A stretch of DNA of 64,000 bases from Bolinopsis microptera (GCF_026151205.1 NC_087076.1:2317902-2381901), one strand, 5' to 3'. Shown: positions 45,905-58,735, counted from the stretch's first letter. Translations and numbers: made by a program. Notes: a model not told the origin generated them from the letters alone.

Positions 45905-45992
45905 CATCACCCCAGTAGCATAACGGCTAGGCAAATGGCTAGCTCTGCACGAGATCGGGAGTTCTAACCTGCGTGAACTTTTGCCCAGCACA
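45905..45992 (+). mobile_element. tRNA-derived SINE head (degenerate)
   Basis: CCCCAGTAGCATAACGGCTA resembles a tRNA 5' half with an A box (TAGCATAACGGCTAGG), and GAGTTCTAACC is a degenerate B box. The spacing between boxes is tRNA-like. The element is short and not similar to the SINE at 480-706. Confidence 0.5.
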
Positions 45993-46716
45993 CAAATTTT
46001 TTCATGATAAATAGGAAATAAACCTTTGTACCTAGCGAACCAGTGGCAGAAGCTTGAGCAAATAATTTTTATCGTGATTACCCTGAAGTAAATATGAACG
46101 ATATGATAATATTAGTTAATTTTCTCAGCACAAGAATCGATTATTTAAGCGCTAACTTAACCAACTTAAACTTATGATTTAGGATGGATATCATGTGATC
46201 AACTTGTAGTCTGTGCTCATGATACAGTAAAACCCCTCATGATACAGTAAAACCCCTCATGATACAGTAAAACCCCTCTTGATACAGTAAAACCCCGAAT
46301 ATACCGCTGCTATTTACATTCCCAAAACTCTGCAGTAAATCGGGGTTTTAATGTACTTCGAATCAGTATAAATCATCTTGACCCGATGCCATCTATAGCT
46401 CATTTCCAGGAAAAAGATATTTTATTTGTTTGGAAAGAGAAATATTCACATTTGGTGTACATCTAGATATTTTGGAAATTTACAGTCGTTTTTAATGTTG
46501 AGTGTAAATAAGCGGCGTTGAAATGTGTAACGTTAAAATTATTTATAGGTTCTATGAAAATAAGGAAGTGATGAACTATGTTTGATAATCAGCTGTGGAA
46601 TTTGAAATGCCGTTAAATTGCAAATTCTTAAAATGACAGAGTGATTTAAAATTTCTTAGAAAATACATAGAATGGAAAATTTTATATAATTTCTTTAACA
46701 CAAAAATGAAGGACAT

Positions 46717-46862
46717 AATAATAATAATAATAACGCTTTATTTGTATACCGCTTAGGCCGTATAAGCGACCAAAGTCCAAAAAATGGAGTTGATACTGGC
46801 CAACAAAGCGGTGCAGATAAATTTACCTTAGTAGTCCCTTTTCTAATCAAAAATTCAAATTT
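46717..46862 (-). mobile_element. SINE/LINE-tail-like repeat, second copy
   Basis: Same family as 14404-14550, inserted within A3 where A2 has none: AGGACAT-ATAATAATAATA against AGGACATGATACAACAG in A2. The repeated ACATGATACAACAGTTAGCT after it (46928) gives a likely target duplication around GGACAT/GCACAT. Confidence 0.65.
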
Positions 46863-47814
46863 ATAAATTGTAGATTGATCTTAAAGTCCTGCGTCCATGA
46901 CTACTGAATCACCAAAAATACTGTTCGCACATGATACAACAGTTAGCTTATTCTTGTCCTTTTTTAACGCTATGATATAACATAATTGATAAAGCGCTAT
47001 TTATATGAACCAATGGGTTAACTCAGTAGAAACAATAAGTACGAATATAGTAAATATCCATTATCCAGTTTGAGAAATTCTTGAATTAAAAGGAGTATCA
47101 AGGTGGTTTGTTTTATAGTATCTGGATTATAGATATCATTATTATTATATGTAAATAGCTAAACACAGTCAGGTAAAGAAACATTTTCCACTTTGTAAAA
47201 CATGCTCTAGTTTGCTGAAAAACTCAAATAGCGCTTTAAACAATCATTTTAAGTACTTAAATTCTGCTAACACGATTAAAAATTTCCAATTACAATTATA
47301 ATTAGTTAAAGGCACATTTTCGTGGTTGATCAATCTGTCAATCTGTGGTCGAGTGTTGAGCAAGTGAAATAAATAATGTCAAGGCATATTTGAGAATATC
47401 ACCGATATCACGATAACAACAGCTAGTATTAAAATGGTTCATAAAAATGGCATCTAATATCCTAGATTTCAAATCCATCATACCTGACATGTTTTTGTTC
47501 AAATGGCCATTAAAATGGTCATTATTCCTTTGGAATGTAATTGTTTGAGAGAAGATAATTAAACACTAACTTTATCTTTTGCCGATTATGCCGCTCTGGG
47601 TGATGAATCATTGCTATCAAGGAGATAAGAATACTCAGTAAATAGTGCGATAGTGTAATATATAGCGCTATATGGACGATAATGTCGAGAAATTCTAACA
47701 TTTTTAACACGCTTCGACAATAAGATATACCAAAAAACTAGTTGAAATGCAGTAAGCTGTAGGAACCTTACATATTTTCCAAATGTATACACACATTAAT
47801 TTTTCGAACTATTC

Positions 47815-48880
47815 TACACAAATCTACTAACCAAACCAAACTCGATACAATACCGCTACTTAATAAATCTCTGAAGTGAACTCAACTAAACTTCAGTAAA
47901 ACTTCAGTTAAAATGCTAATAATTAGCCACAGTAAGTGGGTGGTAACACTGAATACCTTTTGGGATAAGTTTTGGCAGGCAGACGAGGGGTGAAGGAGGA
48001 AGATGAGGGTGCACATTTTACCTATTAAAATGTAGATAGTGTTATTCGTTATTATATTAAATGTTAACTGTATGCAGTAAATTAATTAAAAGCAGTGTCT
48101 GGAATTGATGCAAATGATGTAAATGATGAATTATAAATATACGATTGTTGTTGAGTTTATTTCAAAATCAGACAATTACCAATTGATTAAAAGTCGTAAA
48201 AAGTATTATAAAAAAGTAGGATAAGTACAGTACTATTAATAACTAAGGATGCAGGGCCATTAATACTATAAACAAAAATGTCTGTATCTGTATCATTGAT
48301 TTAACAAAAATATAATTTTAAAATATTCATCTATTAACATCTGCAAACCAAACTTTTAACTCGATTTGATTTATTACCGCTACTTAATAAATCTCTGAAG
48401 TGAACTCAACTAAACTTCAGTAAAACTTCAGTTAAAATGCTAATAATTAGCCACAGTTAGTGGGTGGTAACACTGAATACCTTTTGGGATAAGTTTTGGC
48501 AGGCAGACGAGGGGTGAAGGAGGAAGATGAGGGTGCACATTTTACCTATTAAAATGTAGATAGTGTTATTCGTTATATTAAATGTTAACTGTATGCAGTA
48601 AATTAATTAAAAGCAGTGTCTGGAATATGATTTTATGATGTAAATGATGAATTTTAAATATACGATTGTTGTTGAGTTTATTTCAAAATCAGACAATTAC
48701 CAATTGATTAAAAGTCGTAAAATGTATTATAAAAAAGTACGATAAGTACAGTTACTAATAACCAAGGATGCAGGGCCATTAATACTATAAACAAAAATGT
48801 CTGTATCTGTATCATTGATTTAACAAAAATATAATTTTAAAATATTCGACACTTTCCAGAATAAATAGTATAATTCTTAT
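47815..48880 (+). repeat. 524-bp tandem duplication inside A3
   Basis: TACCGCTACTTAATAAATCT occurs at 47851 and 48375, and identity continues through GTAACACTGAATACCTTTTG, GGCAGACGAGGGGTGAAGG and AAACAAAAATGTCTGTATC. A1 and A2 have one copy. Confidence 0.9.
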
Positions 48881-48953
48881 CAATGGTGAGAGCCATACTA
48901 ACTTCACTTATTGAGGTACCGAAACCAAAATCTATCTTCTGTATGACTGAGAT

Positions 48954-50657
48954 TTAGACATCAATGGATCTTTTTTTTTCTTCTTTTTTTGTTGTTGACA
49001 TCAATGGATCTTGCCGGTATATTACTTTTAAAACAAAATGGGGGTACAGGTTACATGCCTTGATAATCTCAGCTTTAGTCAAGACCTTTAAAGAGATAAT
49101 GTTTTCTACAAACAAGTCCTGGCTAAGTCCAAGTAAGTAAAAATGAATAATTTTGTTGTGATGATTGTTACAGGAGTTCGGGAGTACTTTTGCTGAATCA
49201 TCCCACTTTTTTTTTAGTAGAACAGAGAGCTGAAGTTTGTGATTTTTAACTTTACAGGACCCTAATTGACAATCTGCATCCCGGAGGTTTATAGCACCTC
49301 CTTTTATTTGAGTCTGAACATAGCTTCGAGGCATGATCTTCGACAATATGAAAAAAGTCCCTTCTTCATAGTCACTGCAGTCAATAATACGACTGGACTT
49401 CTGAATATTTGAGAGGACCTGTTTAACATCAACCATGTACTCTCCGGCTAAAATCCTGTTGTTGAAACTTGTGCAAAATGTTGAATATTCTTTAGCGTTG
49501 ATATTATACCGTTTAAAAAACATCCACGTTAAGACGACATCTATCTTAAAATAGCTTTGATCAGCACTTTGTTGAATAGTCTTAGATAACTCGATAAAAC
49601 TGGCAAAAGTTAGTGATAAAAAGGCTTTCCCTCTGACATCAAATGAAAGCATTAGATCACTTCCAGGAGATAAAGCTGATAGAAATTTATCACAAGAAGT
49701 ATTCGTATTTGATCCAGTAGTTGTGTGTACAATCGATTCAGAATATATTTCTTTTGCGGGGACATGAATTGCTAAAGAACTATCAAAAGATACATTTGGT
49801 AGACTGCCTTCTCTTTTTTTAGAGGAAATAGTAGAATTAGGTTTTAGATTAGTGTTCTCATTTGAGGTTTCAGCTACAGGCTCTTTTTTGGTAAGATTCT
49901 CTGAATTTTTTATCTGAAGAGCTGCTTCTTTGACGACACTTGACGAACCGTTAGGATTTTTTGGAAAGATAGAATGGTTAAGAATAGTTTTATAGTCCGC
50001 ACTGTTTTCCAACCCAATAACATCTGATGGTTCAGTAAGTTTCTTTAACACTTCAGTATAAACCATGTTCACCATGTCTGTACAGGGAAACATTGCAGAA
50101 ATCAATGAAGAGTCGTGAATATGACTTTCTGATTTTATTATCTTCATTATTGTAGTAAGATTTTCAGAGGATGTCAAGAGCTCGATGATTTTCTCAGAAC
50201 AATTGATAATTAGATCATTGGACCAGCAACTTGTTTTATTTAAAAACGACTCAGTCACAAATCTTACATATGTCTCAACATCTTGTAAGAGATTTACAAA
50301 GGATTTTTCACACTGTTCTTGTATTGATTTTATCTTGTAGACACTTGCAAAATGATATAAGTTCGATATTTGACCAAGACAAATATTTACTGTTCCACCA
50401 TGTAGAAAAAGCAATGATTGATGAAGCATATCCTCAGCACCAGAGAATTGCAAACTTTCATGTAAAGTAATTTCTTCTGCCCCTGAATATATCATATCTT
50501 CGAAAACCGAGCTATGAAGCACAAGAAGGAGTGAGTTTACTAAAAATTTGGACTGATTTATCTTGATACACACTATATGAGGAAGATCGAAAGATTTGAA
50601 GAACCTAACAATATTCTTTTGACCTGGTAATGATATTGAGTCCGTATTTATGTCCAT
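48954..50657 (-). CDS. BTB/POZ-domain protein, 567 residues, unrecognised family
   Basis: A single intact frame from ATG at 50657. Residues about 24-120 look like a BTB/POZ fold: PHIVCIKINQSKFLVNSLLL, HSSVFEDMIYSG, then LLFLHGGTVNI and NLYHFASVYKIKSIQEQCEK. A BACK-like helical segment follows (about 125-215), then a low-complexity linker (220-320) and a C-terminal domain (about 325-545) that I cannot name. BTB domains dimerise and often recruit CUL3 ubiquitin ligase, but no Kelch or zinc-finger partner is present, so function is open. Codons look unconstrained by repeats, no frameshift is present and the last codons run into an AAGAAAAAAAAGA-type tract. A remnant of a relative lies at 15579-15662. 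No intron is visible. Confidence 0.75.
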   Translation of the reverse strand: MDINTDSISLPGQKNIVRFFKSFDLPHIVCIKINQSKFLVNSLLLVLHSSVFEDMIYSGAEEITLHESLQFSGAEDMLHQSLLFLHGGTVNICLGQISNLYHFASVYKIKSIQEQCEKSFVNLLQDVETYVRFVTESFLNKTSCWSNDLIINCSEKIIELLTSSENLTTIMKIIKSESHIHDSSLISAMFPCTDMVNMVYTEVLKKLTEPSDVIGLENSADYKTILNHSIFPKNPNGSSSVVKEAALQIKNSENLTKKEPVAETSNENTNLKPNSTISSKKREGSLPNVSFDSSLAIHVPAKEIYSESIVHTTTGSNTNTSCDKFLSALSPGSDLMLSFDVRGKAFLSLTFASFIELSKTIQQSADQSYFKIDVVLTWMFFKRYNINAKEYSTFCTSFNNRILAGEYMVDVKQVLSNIQKSSRIIDCSDYEEGTFFILSKIMPRSYVQTQIKGGAINLRDADCQLGSCKVKNHKLQLSVLLKKKWDDSAKVLPNSCNNHHNKIIHFYLLGLSQDLFVENIISLKVLTKAEIIKACNLYPHFVLKVIYRQDPLMSTTKKEEKKRSIDV

Positions 50658-51267
50658 TCTTCACGTCTGTTTGATCACTCAGTGCTACAGAATAGTTTGA
50701 AATAATATATCGTAAATGGTATAATCGATAAGTATGATCAATAAAGTTAATTTTATGCTAATTCAGAAGTTTTCATACCTTCTTACGACTATTCACTTCA
50801 GGTAAAGAACACTAAACTAACGAAGTAAATAACAATCAAAGGAATGTTTGTGTGTTTTTAAACAATTGTAGATTGTTATAGCTTATAAACGTGAAAGGTA
50901 GGAATATGAATATCAGTGCATAAATATTATTAGATGAGTTTGCTTTGTAATGAAACAAAGAGTCTTATAAAAAATGTAAAAAAATTAAAATTGAATGATT
51001 AATTGTCTATATTCGTTGAAATGTAGATAAAATATAGATAAATAACGTTATCCAATTATGTTATTAGATTTTAATTTAAAATAAAATAAATTTAAATTTG
51101 AGGTCTGACCACTTCAATTTGAAGACAACATAAAATACGGGCATTGAATTGTGTTAAATATAAAGCTGCCCACCACACAGAGTAGAAAGAGATCTGTCTA
51201 CATGATGCTTACTTCACCGTAGATGTAATATTATTTATATATACCTCGATTAAGACAAAGTATTTAA
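50658..51267. other. Non-coding, AT-rich spacer
   Basis: Upstream region of the BTB gene. No TATA or other promoter element can be picked out with confidence. Confidence 0.4.
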
Positions 51268-52205
51268 TAAGGTGGACCACAACATACTATTTGCAAAAGC
51301 AAAACATTGCGGAATTCATAGAAGCATGCTACAGTGGTTAAGTTAATTCCTAACAAACTGCCTCCAGATAGTGGTCTTTGAAGGAACTAAGTCATCCTTC
51401 CAGTTGGTGATAAGTGGAGTGCCAAAAGGTACAGTGTTGGTACCAATTCATACTCTACATCGTTAACCAATTGGTCATGCAACTGCTTACCTCTCTTGGA
51501 AAGATATTTGGTGTTGACGCCAAATTTATTGGCAAGATATTGGACCTGGCCACCAAAGCATCTTAACAAGAAGACCTATGCATGTTTCTATGAATTTAAA
51601 AAAAATTATTTATTAACTTTTGTTTTATTATTCAGTCTTCAGTCATGTCATTGCCTGGGCTGGAAGAACCAAAATGCAGCTCAATGAAGCTAAAATTGAG
51701 ATCCTCAACTATATGCTCAATAATTTGATTCTGCTACAAAATCTGCTATTTACAAATGATCTGCTCAGTTACAGTCTTACAACAGGTCAAGTAATTGAGC
51801 CAGCAGAAACTGTCAGGGACTTGGGGTTGGCGGGCCCTTCGTTACGCCACTGCTGGGGCCCTCGTCGGCGGGCCCTTTGTTACGCCACTGCTGGGAACGT
51901 CTCACGAAACTCAATATCATATCATTTGAGAGACGTGGAGAAAGGTGCATCCCCTGACATGGAATAAAAGTACAGTACTAAACAACAAATCACAGTGCTC
52001 TGTGGCAACACACTATGAAAACTCATTTGGAGTGAAAGTGGCACAGCTGTGGAATCTTCTTCCCAAAGAAATAAATTCCATCTCTAATTTGGACCTGTTA
52101 AAATCGTCACTGGCTAGATTCCTTAAAGAATTCCCTGACACGCCCCCTACTAAAGAATACACTGCTACTAACAACAATTCACTCTTGGAATGGTACTTAC
52201 AGTGA
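51268..52205 (+). mobile_element. Decayed Jockey/CR1-type LINE with internal deletion
   Basis: Pieces in order on the plus strand: KVDHNILFAKAKHCGIHRSM, FLTNCLQIVVFEGTKSSFQL, SGVPKGTVLVPI (RT motif B), then after a gap TKMQLNEAKIEILNYMLNN, LLSYSLTTGQVIEPAETVRD and LGL. MITE-derived sequence follows (51830-51890), and the element resumes as NNKSQCSVATHYENSFGVKV followed by AQLWNLLPKEINS and FLKEFPDTPPTKEY, ending at a stop at 52205. The YADD region is missing. Confidence 0.8.
51826..51893. mobile_element. Two partial hAT MITE right ends
   Basis: CGTTACGCCACTG at 51838 and TGTTACGCCACTG at about 51880, each after GGCGGGCCCTT. They match the end of the MITE at 812-1097. Left ends are missing. 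Confidence 0.6.
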
Positions 52206-54789
52206 TAGAAGGACGTACTTGATACTGTTGTCCTGAAGCAATCCCAGCCAAACCTACCCAAAGTGTTCAAAGTAAATAGTATACAGGCTCTAAAAAATAC
52301 AGAACTGCAATGCAGATGTCTTCAATTTCTTCTCAAAGAATTGGTCCAATAATAATAATAATAATTCTGTACAGTTACATAATTGAAACAATTATGGCCC
52401 CTTATTGTGGGCAGAGTATGTGTCTTTATTGAATTGTCCTGATATAAACTTATCTGAGTGATGCATTAAAATAATTTAAGGTGAGTTCTCTTAAAACTTT
52501 AAGACAATAGGAATAAATACTAGGACCTAATAAAATGAAAACAAAATGCAGCCATCTAATTTGTTGTTGAGCTTTCTCTTCTCCTACGGTTGACTAGAGG
52601 AACCATCTTTGGCGAGTATTAGGAACTTAGACCATTACAAATACCGTGCTGTAAGTTTGCAAGGCATGTGGACTAAGTGGGTCGAAAACAAATTTTAGGA
52701 AAACAAATTTAAATTTTGGTATTTATTAATAACAATCAAAACATATCATATCATAAAAATAAAGCCGCGCGTTGGTTGACTGCCTCAGTAAGGTGAATAA
52801 TTTAAGCTTGAAGGTGCCCTGCGCATTTACAGAACCTTATGCGGCGATCACATATTCATGACGACCTGTGAGCGCCAAATTTAATTTAAAGATTCTAGAA
52901 ATCATACATCACTACGAGTTACTCATGCTTTTGAGTTTTGGATTATAAGAGTGCGGATTGTCAGGTATTTCATTCATTCATACTTAATCGGTTTAAAGCT
53001 GTATATTTAGAACTCACTATTGTTTAAACTACGAAAGCAGAACGTAGATAATGGACAACGAAATAATGGACTTGAAAGTGGGTGTTGAGAATCCTCAACT
53101 ATACTAAAGATTGGTTCAAAGTAACTAAATTTGCCTGTGTCTCTGGAGGCTCACATGATGATGAGAGGTGAAACCTTTATATACCCAAATCTAGAACACA
53201 TAAAAGCTTTTAGTATTTGGGAGCAAAATGTTGGAATTCAATCCCAGTGAACATAAGAAATATAGATGTATAAAATTCTCGTTCATGTTGGATGTAATTT
53301 TTTAAAAAATTATTCGAACAATATACACATAATTGTCACAATGACCCAACAGTAAAGAAATCACTGTTGATGTAATTGATGGTGTCTCATCATATGGAAT
53401 AAAAAATAACTTTGACTATTTGTACACTCCAGCTCTGTAATAACAATAAAGTGTTTTGGTGTCTTTGCTAGGATAGCAAGGTCCCCTTACCTGTGTATAC
53501 ATGCATTTCTTAAAATATCGAAACACAAAACAAGTGATTATAAATTTATTTAAGAATTTTATGACATCATTAAGTTAGGCAAGCAAGTGTAAAACGGTCA
53601 CTATTAGATTTTGACCATTCTGTGTACATTTGTAGATGCTTATTTCGATTTTAATGATAAGTATTTAAAGTTAAGGTGCACAAATTTGTACTTCAAATCT
53701 TTATATTCGGCAAAACAAAATTTAAATTCTATTGCCATATTACAATGATTAATAATATCATAATAAAAATAGTTAAACTTTAACATATTATCTTCACGAT
53801 TACTATAAAACCAAAACTAACTCGAATCCTAAAGCATAAACAGTTCAAATATCCTTTTACAAACCTTTCACCTGCGCGCGTCCGAAAAAATGGTTATTTT
53901 CTCACAACTCGTCAAGAAATGATTTTCATGCATGCTACGTAATAATTTTATTCGAAATCATTGCAAAAATATATTGATATAGCTTACTTTTTAAATCCTA
54001 CAGCTTAATATTCATACAACAAAAAAGTATAAGCATGTACACAAAACAGTCGAAATCTAATTGCCACCCTGTAAAACAACTTAGCGTGCTTGCAGTTTTG
54101 TCAATTAAACCAGCTGAAAATGCCAACTTGTTCTACATTCTAGCTTGTAAAGAAAGCAAGCATGACAATGCGCGCGACGCGTCGAAGCAGTGTTGTCTTC
54201 CAATCAAACCAGCAATACCAACAAAAATAACATGGTTAAATGGTTAAAAACGTAATAAATATATAAATAGTTCTAAACATAATATTGTTGTACAATAGTG
54301 TTTTAAAATTAATCCCGTGTAGACACCTGTTGCACGCTACGCACGAAAATATTTAATCTTGTTTGTGTTGCATTGGAGCTTGCTCAAACCAGAGCCCTTT
54401 CGCTTACAATAGCGCATGACCGCCAAAAACGGGCACAGGATATTACTTGTGAAATAAGCGCGTCACGCAGTACGTGTAGACTCATGGCTAGGTGAATGTT
54501 GACGCATTAAATGCTTGTTAGCAGTATGAAAATGATAAAACGTAAATATTCGTACAAAAAAAGATACAATTAATTTTAAAAATAGGTTGGGAGTGTTATA
54601 AAGTTGTTGTACTCTATAAGTGTATATTCACCTACAAGCATAACTGCTTGGCGTGATGAGGTACATCTTTGATTGGTCGAAGGTCTTTCAACAACACACC
54701 ATCACCACTTTCATAGTAGTCCCCGGCTTATGACGGGTTCATAGCGGTATTAAACATGTTTTTCTGGGCCCAAACATTCTACGCTCCTA
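52206..54789. other. Long non-coding interval, nothing recognised
   Basis: An (ATA)n run lies at 52350-52370. No coding region of more than 70 codons has a recognisable domain, and no RNA gene is seen. The right end (54700-54789) is likely the 3' UTR of the next LINE. Confidence 0.4.
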
Positions 54790-56716
54790 CTATGCTATTA
54801 CTGGTCTCTTGACTAACTCCCAATCATCTGTCCATATGGTATTGTTTCTGGACAAATAGATGGTATACGATGCCCTCAGGCTGATGTCAGCGATCTTCAT
54901 GCAGGCCTTCTTCTTCTCTTTGTTGTTTACGTTCAGATGGTTCATAAAGGTTGGGAGGCTATAGTTGTAAATGCCTCGAGCTCCCACTTCTACTGTCTGG
55001 AGCTTGCAAGCCCATCCGTTGGCTTCTATCTCTTCTGTCAGCTGCTGATATCTCTTCATCTTTCGCTTCTCTTGATCAGCAAATTTCTGCTCATTTCCAC
55101 AAGTCAGCTCCATTAGATAAACCTTCTTTGCTTTATCTGAATAGATCACTACATCAGGTCTTAGTGGTGTAGCTGCAATGTGCTGCGGGAAGTTCCTCTG
55201 TCTCTCATCCTCATCAAATATTATCTTCCAGTCGTTGGCATCTGAAAAGAAATATCTTTTGGTCTTATGATGAGTTGGGTCAGCTAAGGTAACCTTCTCG
55301 CGCTTATTGCCTGCCTTGTGAAAGACCGACGGTGCCCTCTTCGATTCCTTGGCGATGTCGGAATTAAACTCTTCAATCTGTGATGAAACAGTCTTCATGA
55401 TTTCACGTAGGACCTGATCATGGCGCCAGTTGAAACGTCCCTGTCTTAGTGCAACCTTGCAGAACGTCAGGATATGATTGAGTGTCCCTTGTTTGCTGCA
55501 GAGTTTACAGTTTCCTGAAACGGCTTTATTCCAAAGCTTTAGGTTGCTAGGTGTTGACGCAGTGTCATGAATAGCATTGACATGAAACTTTAACAGTTCC
55601 GGACTAAGTTGATAGATCAAGTTATTCCATGTGGTGTCAAATGTCATTGTATTTTCCCATGTGAGAAAGAGGTTTTGCCGCTTTTTGTCAAAAAGTGAAC
55701 AAATAAGTGTCTCTTCATCAAAGGTCCTCACCATGTTGGTTAGCAGTTTCCTCTCTGATGTGTCCTCATATCTTGTCCCATACCCGAGGCCAGTTGTACC
55801 AACTGCAGGTTTTCCAACTAACTCTTGGAAGTAAAGTTGGCGCTGACGGTCTTTCAGCTCTTTGGGATAAGACCACATCTTCTGTGTGTCTGCAATAGCC
55901 TTATGGTTAGAGTACACTTTTTTGATGTAGGGGTCACTTGAGTTACAAAGTTGGTGTCCCTTAATAAGTTGAATGACTTTGTACTCAGTGCAGATGTTTT
56001 TCAGCTGCAATCCTTTCTGGTCTCTACTCCTGTAGAGGACGGTGGTGGTACAAGGATGCGCAATTCCTAGCCACTTCTTAAGGTATCTGTTACACAGTGC
56101 CTCAAGCTCTCTCACAAATGTGATGGGTAGGTTATAGACAGTAAACCCCCATGACATCTTACTAATGATGAGGTTGTTATACACCCACGCCTTCATTGGA
56201 CCGGTGATTTCATCATTAGACGTTGTTTCCAAAAGGTCCTCTAACTTCTTCTTAATCATGGACCGAATTTCCTTTACCTCAAGATCTACATACATGTACA
56301 TTCCTAGGAACTTCATTGGTGCTTGGATAATGGACGGCACCTGTTGTTCGCTTAGTACAAACTCTGCATCATAGGTATTGTACTTTCCTCCAGTACACTT
56401 CATAGACATAGACAGGCACTTCGATGGTTTAGCCTTCATTTTCTTCGACCAGTCCAGGAACTCTTCTACTACCTTCAACATCTTCTTCATCTCCTTCTCG
56501 CTCTTCGACAACAGGGTTAGGTCATCAGCAAATGCTTTCTTTGAGGTCTTGCTATCACTGAAGCTTGGCTCATACCCAACTTGACTGCACAGTACAGCTA
56601 GAAGTTCCAGTAGGATGTTGAATACTATAAGGAACAGGATCACGGACAGTGGGTCTCCCTGGAACAGGCCTAGCTCATACCAGAATGTTCTGGATGTCCA
56701 TTTCCTGCACTTAACT
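54790..56716 (-). mobile_element. RLE-type LINE (R2/NeSL-like group), 5' truncated, first family
   Basis: The minus strand is open from the RT motif B (LFQGDPLSVILFLIVFN, near 56665) through the catalytic FADD (KKAFADDLTLLSK) and thumb to a C-terminal endonuclease. There, CKLCSKQGTLNHILTFC is the CCHC motif (C-x2-C-x7-H-x4-C), followed by FNWRHDQVL (RHD), RPDVVIYSDKAKKVYLMELT (PD...E) and the downstream K/R residues. CCHC then RHD then PD-D/E is the restriction-like endonuclease of site-specific LINEs such as R2, R4, NeSL and Hero. The 617-codon frame has no stop, so decay is recent apart from the loss of the 5' half. Confidence 0.88.
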
Positions 56717-57163
56717 AGGACATATATTATATATATTTAATATAAAAAACCAAAATTTTGTGGACTGACATAAATTTAAATTTAAAGTTTTTTAGCCAAT
56801 GCTGTGGATGTCAACTGTAAAAGTGAGGTATGCTTTTTGTAGAGATATTAAAGATTATTACATTTCATTTCTCTGTATCAAGAAAAAGGTTGATGGACGA
56901 TGAGTGATTCATACCTACTGACACCTACAACCAGAGGGACCCCAATAAACGTTAGTCAACTGTGACGGACGTAGCCTCCCAATAGGGAGGTAAAATGGGT
57001 GCCCCAACATTAAAAAAAATCACAGTGAAACAATTTTAAATGACGATTAACATTTTTGATATTTTACCTTATAATTGACACCCAGAATACATATTTTTGA
57101 TTTTTCTGAACTTATATATATTTTAAATATCGAACACCAATTGCACTATTTGAACTTTTCTGT
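56717..57163. other. Non-coding spacer, nothing recognised
   Basis: Includes a TATATAT-rich stretch at the LINE truncation point (56722-56745). Confidence 0.4.
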
Positions 57164-57385
57164 TTGTCTAAAAGACCCGTCAAAGAAACTCTTTTTATAA
57201 CAACCATGCCCTCAAACAGTGTCGTTTACAAATCTAGTTGCCTTTGGAATTCATTCCGTCAGATGTTGGCACTGAACGACCTTGAAATCACTCATGGTGT
57301 ATTCAAATCAAAGGTAAAAAAAGTCATTCTCTCGTCTCAGGGTAAAGGTGACAAGAATACCTGGCCCCTTTGGCAAACTTTCTGA
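57164..57385 (+). mobile_element. LINE C-terminal remnant (weak)
   Basis: VVYKSSCLWNSFRQMLALND followed by GVFKSKVKKVILSSQ resembles the end of CR1/Jockey ORF2 (LWN.LP......FK..LK..L). A degenerate copy with no upstream RT. Confidence 0.4.
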
Positions 57386-57559
57386 ACTCAGGCAGCTTGA
57401 ACGACTAAATTTGAAAAAGTAAAACTTCTTGTCTGAATGAACTATTAGAACCTCAAGAAGCTGATCTGCATGTCTCCGCTACTAAAATGTTTAATGAGCT
57501 CAATCACTCATCACTTAACAGTTTAATCTTCAAAGAAATTAGCGGAAAAACTTTCTAGG

Positions 57560-57892
57560 AAATCAGGCCAACGATATAGTTGATCCCTACATAAAAGAAC
57601 TTCAATGGCTCAAGGTACAAGAACGTATTGAATTTAAAATACTCCTGTTAACTTTCAAACTGCTCCATGGGCTTGCACCTTCATACCTGTCAAACCTTGT
57701 TAAGTACAATTCCAGTGGTGGAAGAGATGTGTCTCTTCATTGCCCCATAAACAGTCCACCCAGAGCCTTCTCTTCATCTGCTCCAAGATTATGGAACAAT
57801 CTTCCTCAAGAAATCACAAAATGTGTAAACATCAAGGACTTTAAGGGAAAACTTAAAGCTCACCTGTTTAGAAAGTCCTTTGATTTTTACTG
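57560..57892 (+). mobile_element. L2/CR1-type LINE C-terminus
   Basis: The plus strand from about 57580 encodes DPYIKELQWLKVQERIEFKI, LLHGLAPSYLSNLVKYNSSG, RAFSSSAPRLWNNLPQEITK and FKGKLKAHLFRKSFDFY with a stop at 57890-57892. This is the highly typical C-terminus of L2/CR1 ORF2 proteins. Everything upstream of it is missing. Confidence 0.85.
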
Positions 57893-58735
57893 AGTAACTA
57901 ATCCTTTATTGAAGGTTAAGATTTAATTAAAATGTTTATCTTATAGCAGGTCAATTTCACGCTTTAAATTAAATTATTTTAGGCTGTTAGTTTTCAAGGA
58001 TTTTTGGGCAACATTTAAGATAATAATCTTTTTTTTTTGCGTTTCACTGTGTCTGCCAACAAAATTGTAGTGTAGGTCGGAAAAGGAGGCTCTATCCTGG
58101 GACACCAACATTTTTTGGGTTGGCACCCGGGAGAAAGCTACCTTATTCTTTGTATTTTGTCTCAAGTACTAGAGCATCTTTTCTTCTCTTTTTTACTGTC
58201 TCTACTTTTATGTTGCCCAGATTGTTTGGTATGACTGTATTGGATTTTCAGATATAATCTTTATCATCAGTTACTGTTCTGCAGTAAACTTCTTCAATCA
58301 ATTTTTATTGTATATTGGAAACTTCAGATTGTTTGTATATTTGGAGTCTATAGAATTTCTATGGATTTTTTAAGGAATTTTTATTGAGTTTTTATAGAAT
58401 TTTTAATATATCAGGGAATTTCATTTTTATAAACCTGATTTTTAAATTTGTTAGGCTGTTGAGTTTCATACTGCGATTTCTGTTAGAAAACCTGCTAACC
58501 CTTCTTGGATATCTGCTTGTTAGGTGCATCTGCCTTATTTAGTCACGTTATATTTTACAGTTTTTATCTCCTGTTTTCTGAACAGTTTCTTGTTCCACCT
58601 CCGTCTAAGGCAAAGATGCACACTCTCGTTAATTTAAGTATCTTTTACAGCTGTGCATAAGGGTTAAATTTAAATTATTTAACCTTTTGGTGCTGTATAA
58701 AAATAACATTAATTTATTATTATATCGGGTCTCAA
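57893..58735. other. Non-coding spacer, possibly LINE 3' UTR
   Basis: T-rich. The left part may be the 3' UTR of the preceding L2/CR1 fragment. No gene is seen. Confidence 0.4.

Larger units (their letters stand above)
46075..48930. repeat. Segmental repeat A, copy 3 (A3)
   Basis: It joins the A sequence in the middle (ATTACCCTGAAGTAAATATG, equivalent to 13432 and 28410) and stops at GAGGTACCGAAACC, so it lacks the first 0.8 kb and the ATAATACGTTAAA end. It contains a quadruple CATGATACAGTAAAACCCCT block (46217-46300), an inserted (ATA)n-tailed repeat at 46717-46862, extra sequence at 47090-47270, and a 524-bp internal tandem duplication. Its right end adjoins the 3' end of the BTB gene. Confidence 0.85.

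Noticed and set aside
46217-46300. CRISPR-like array of CATGATACAGTAAAACCCCT
   Set aside because: Directly tandem 20-bp units without spacers inside segmental repeat A.
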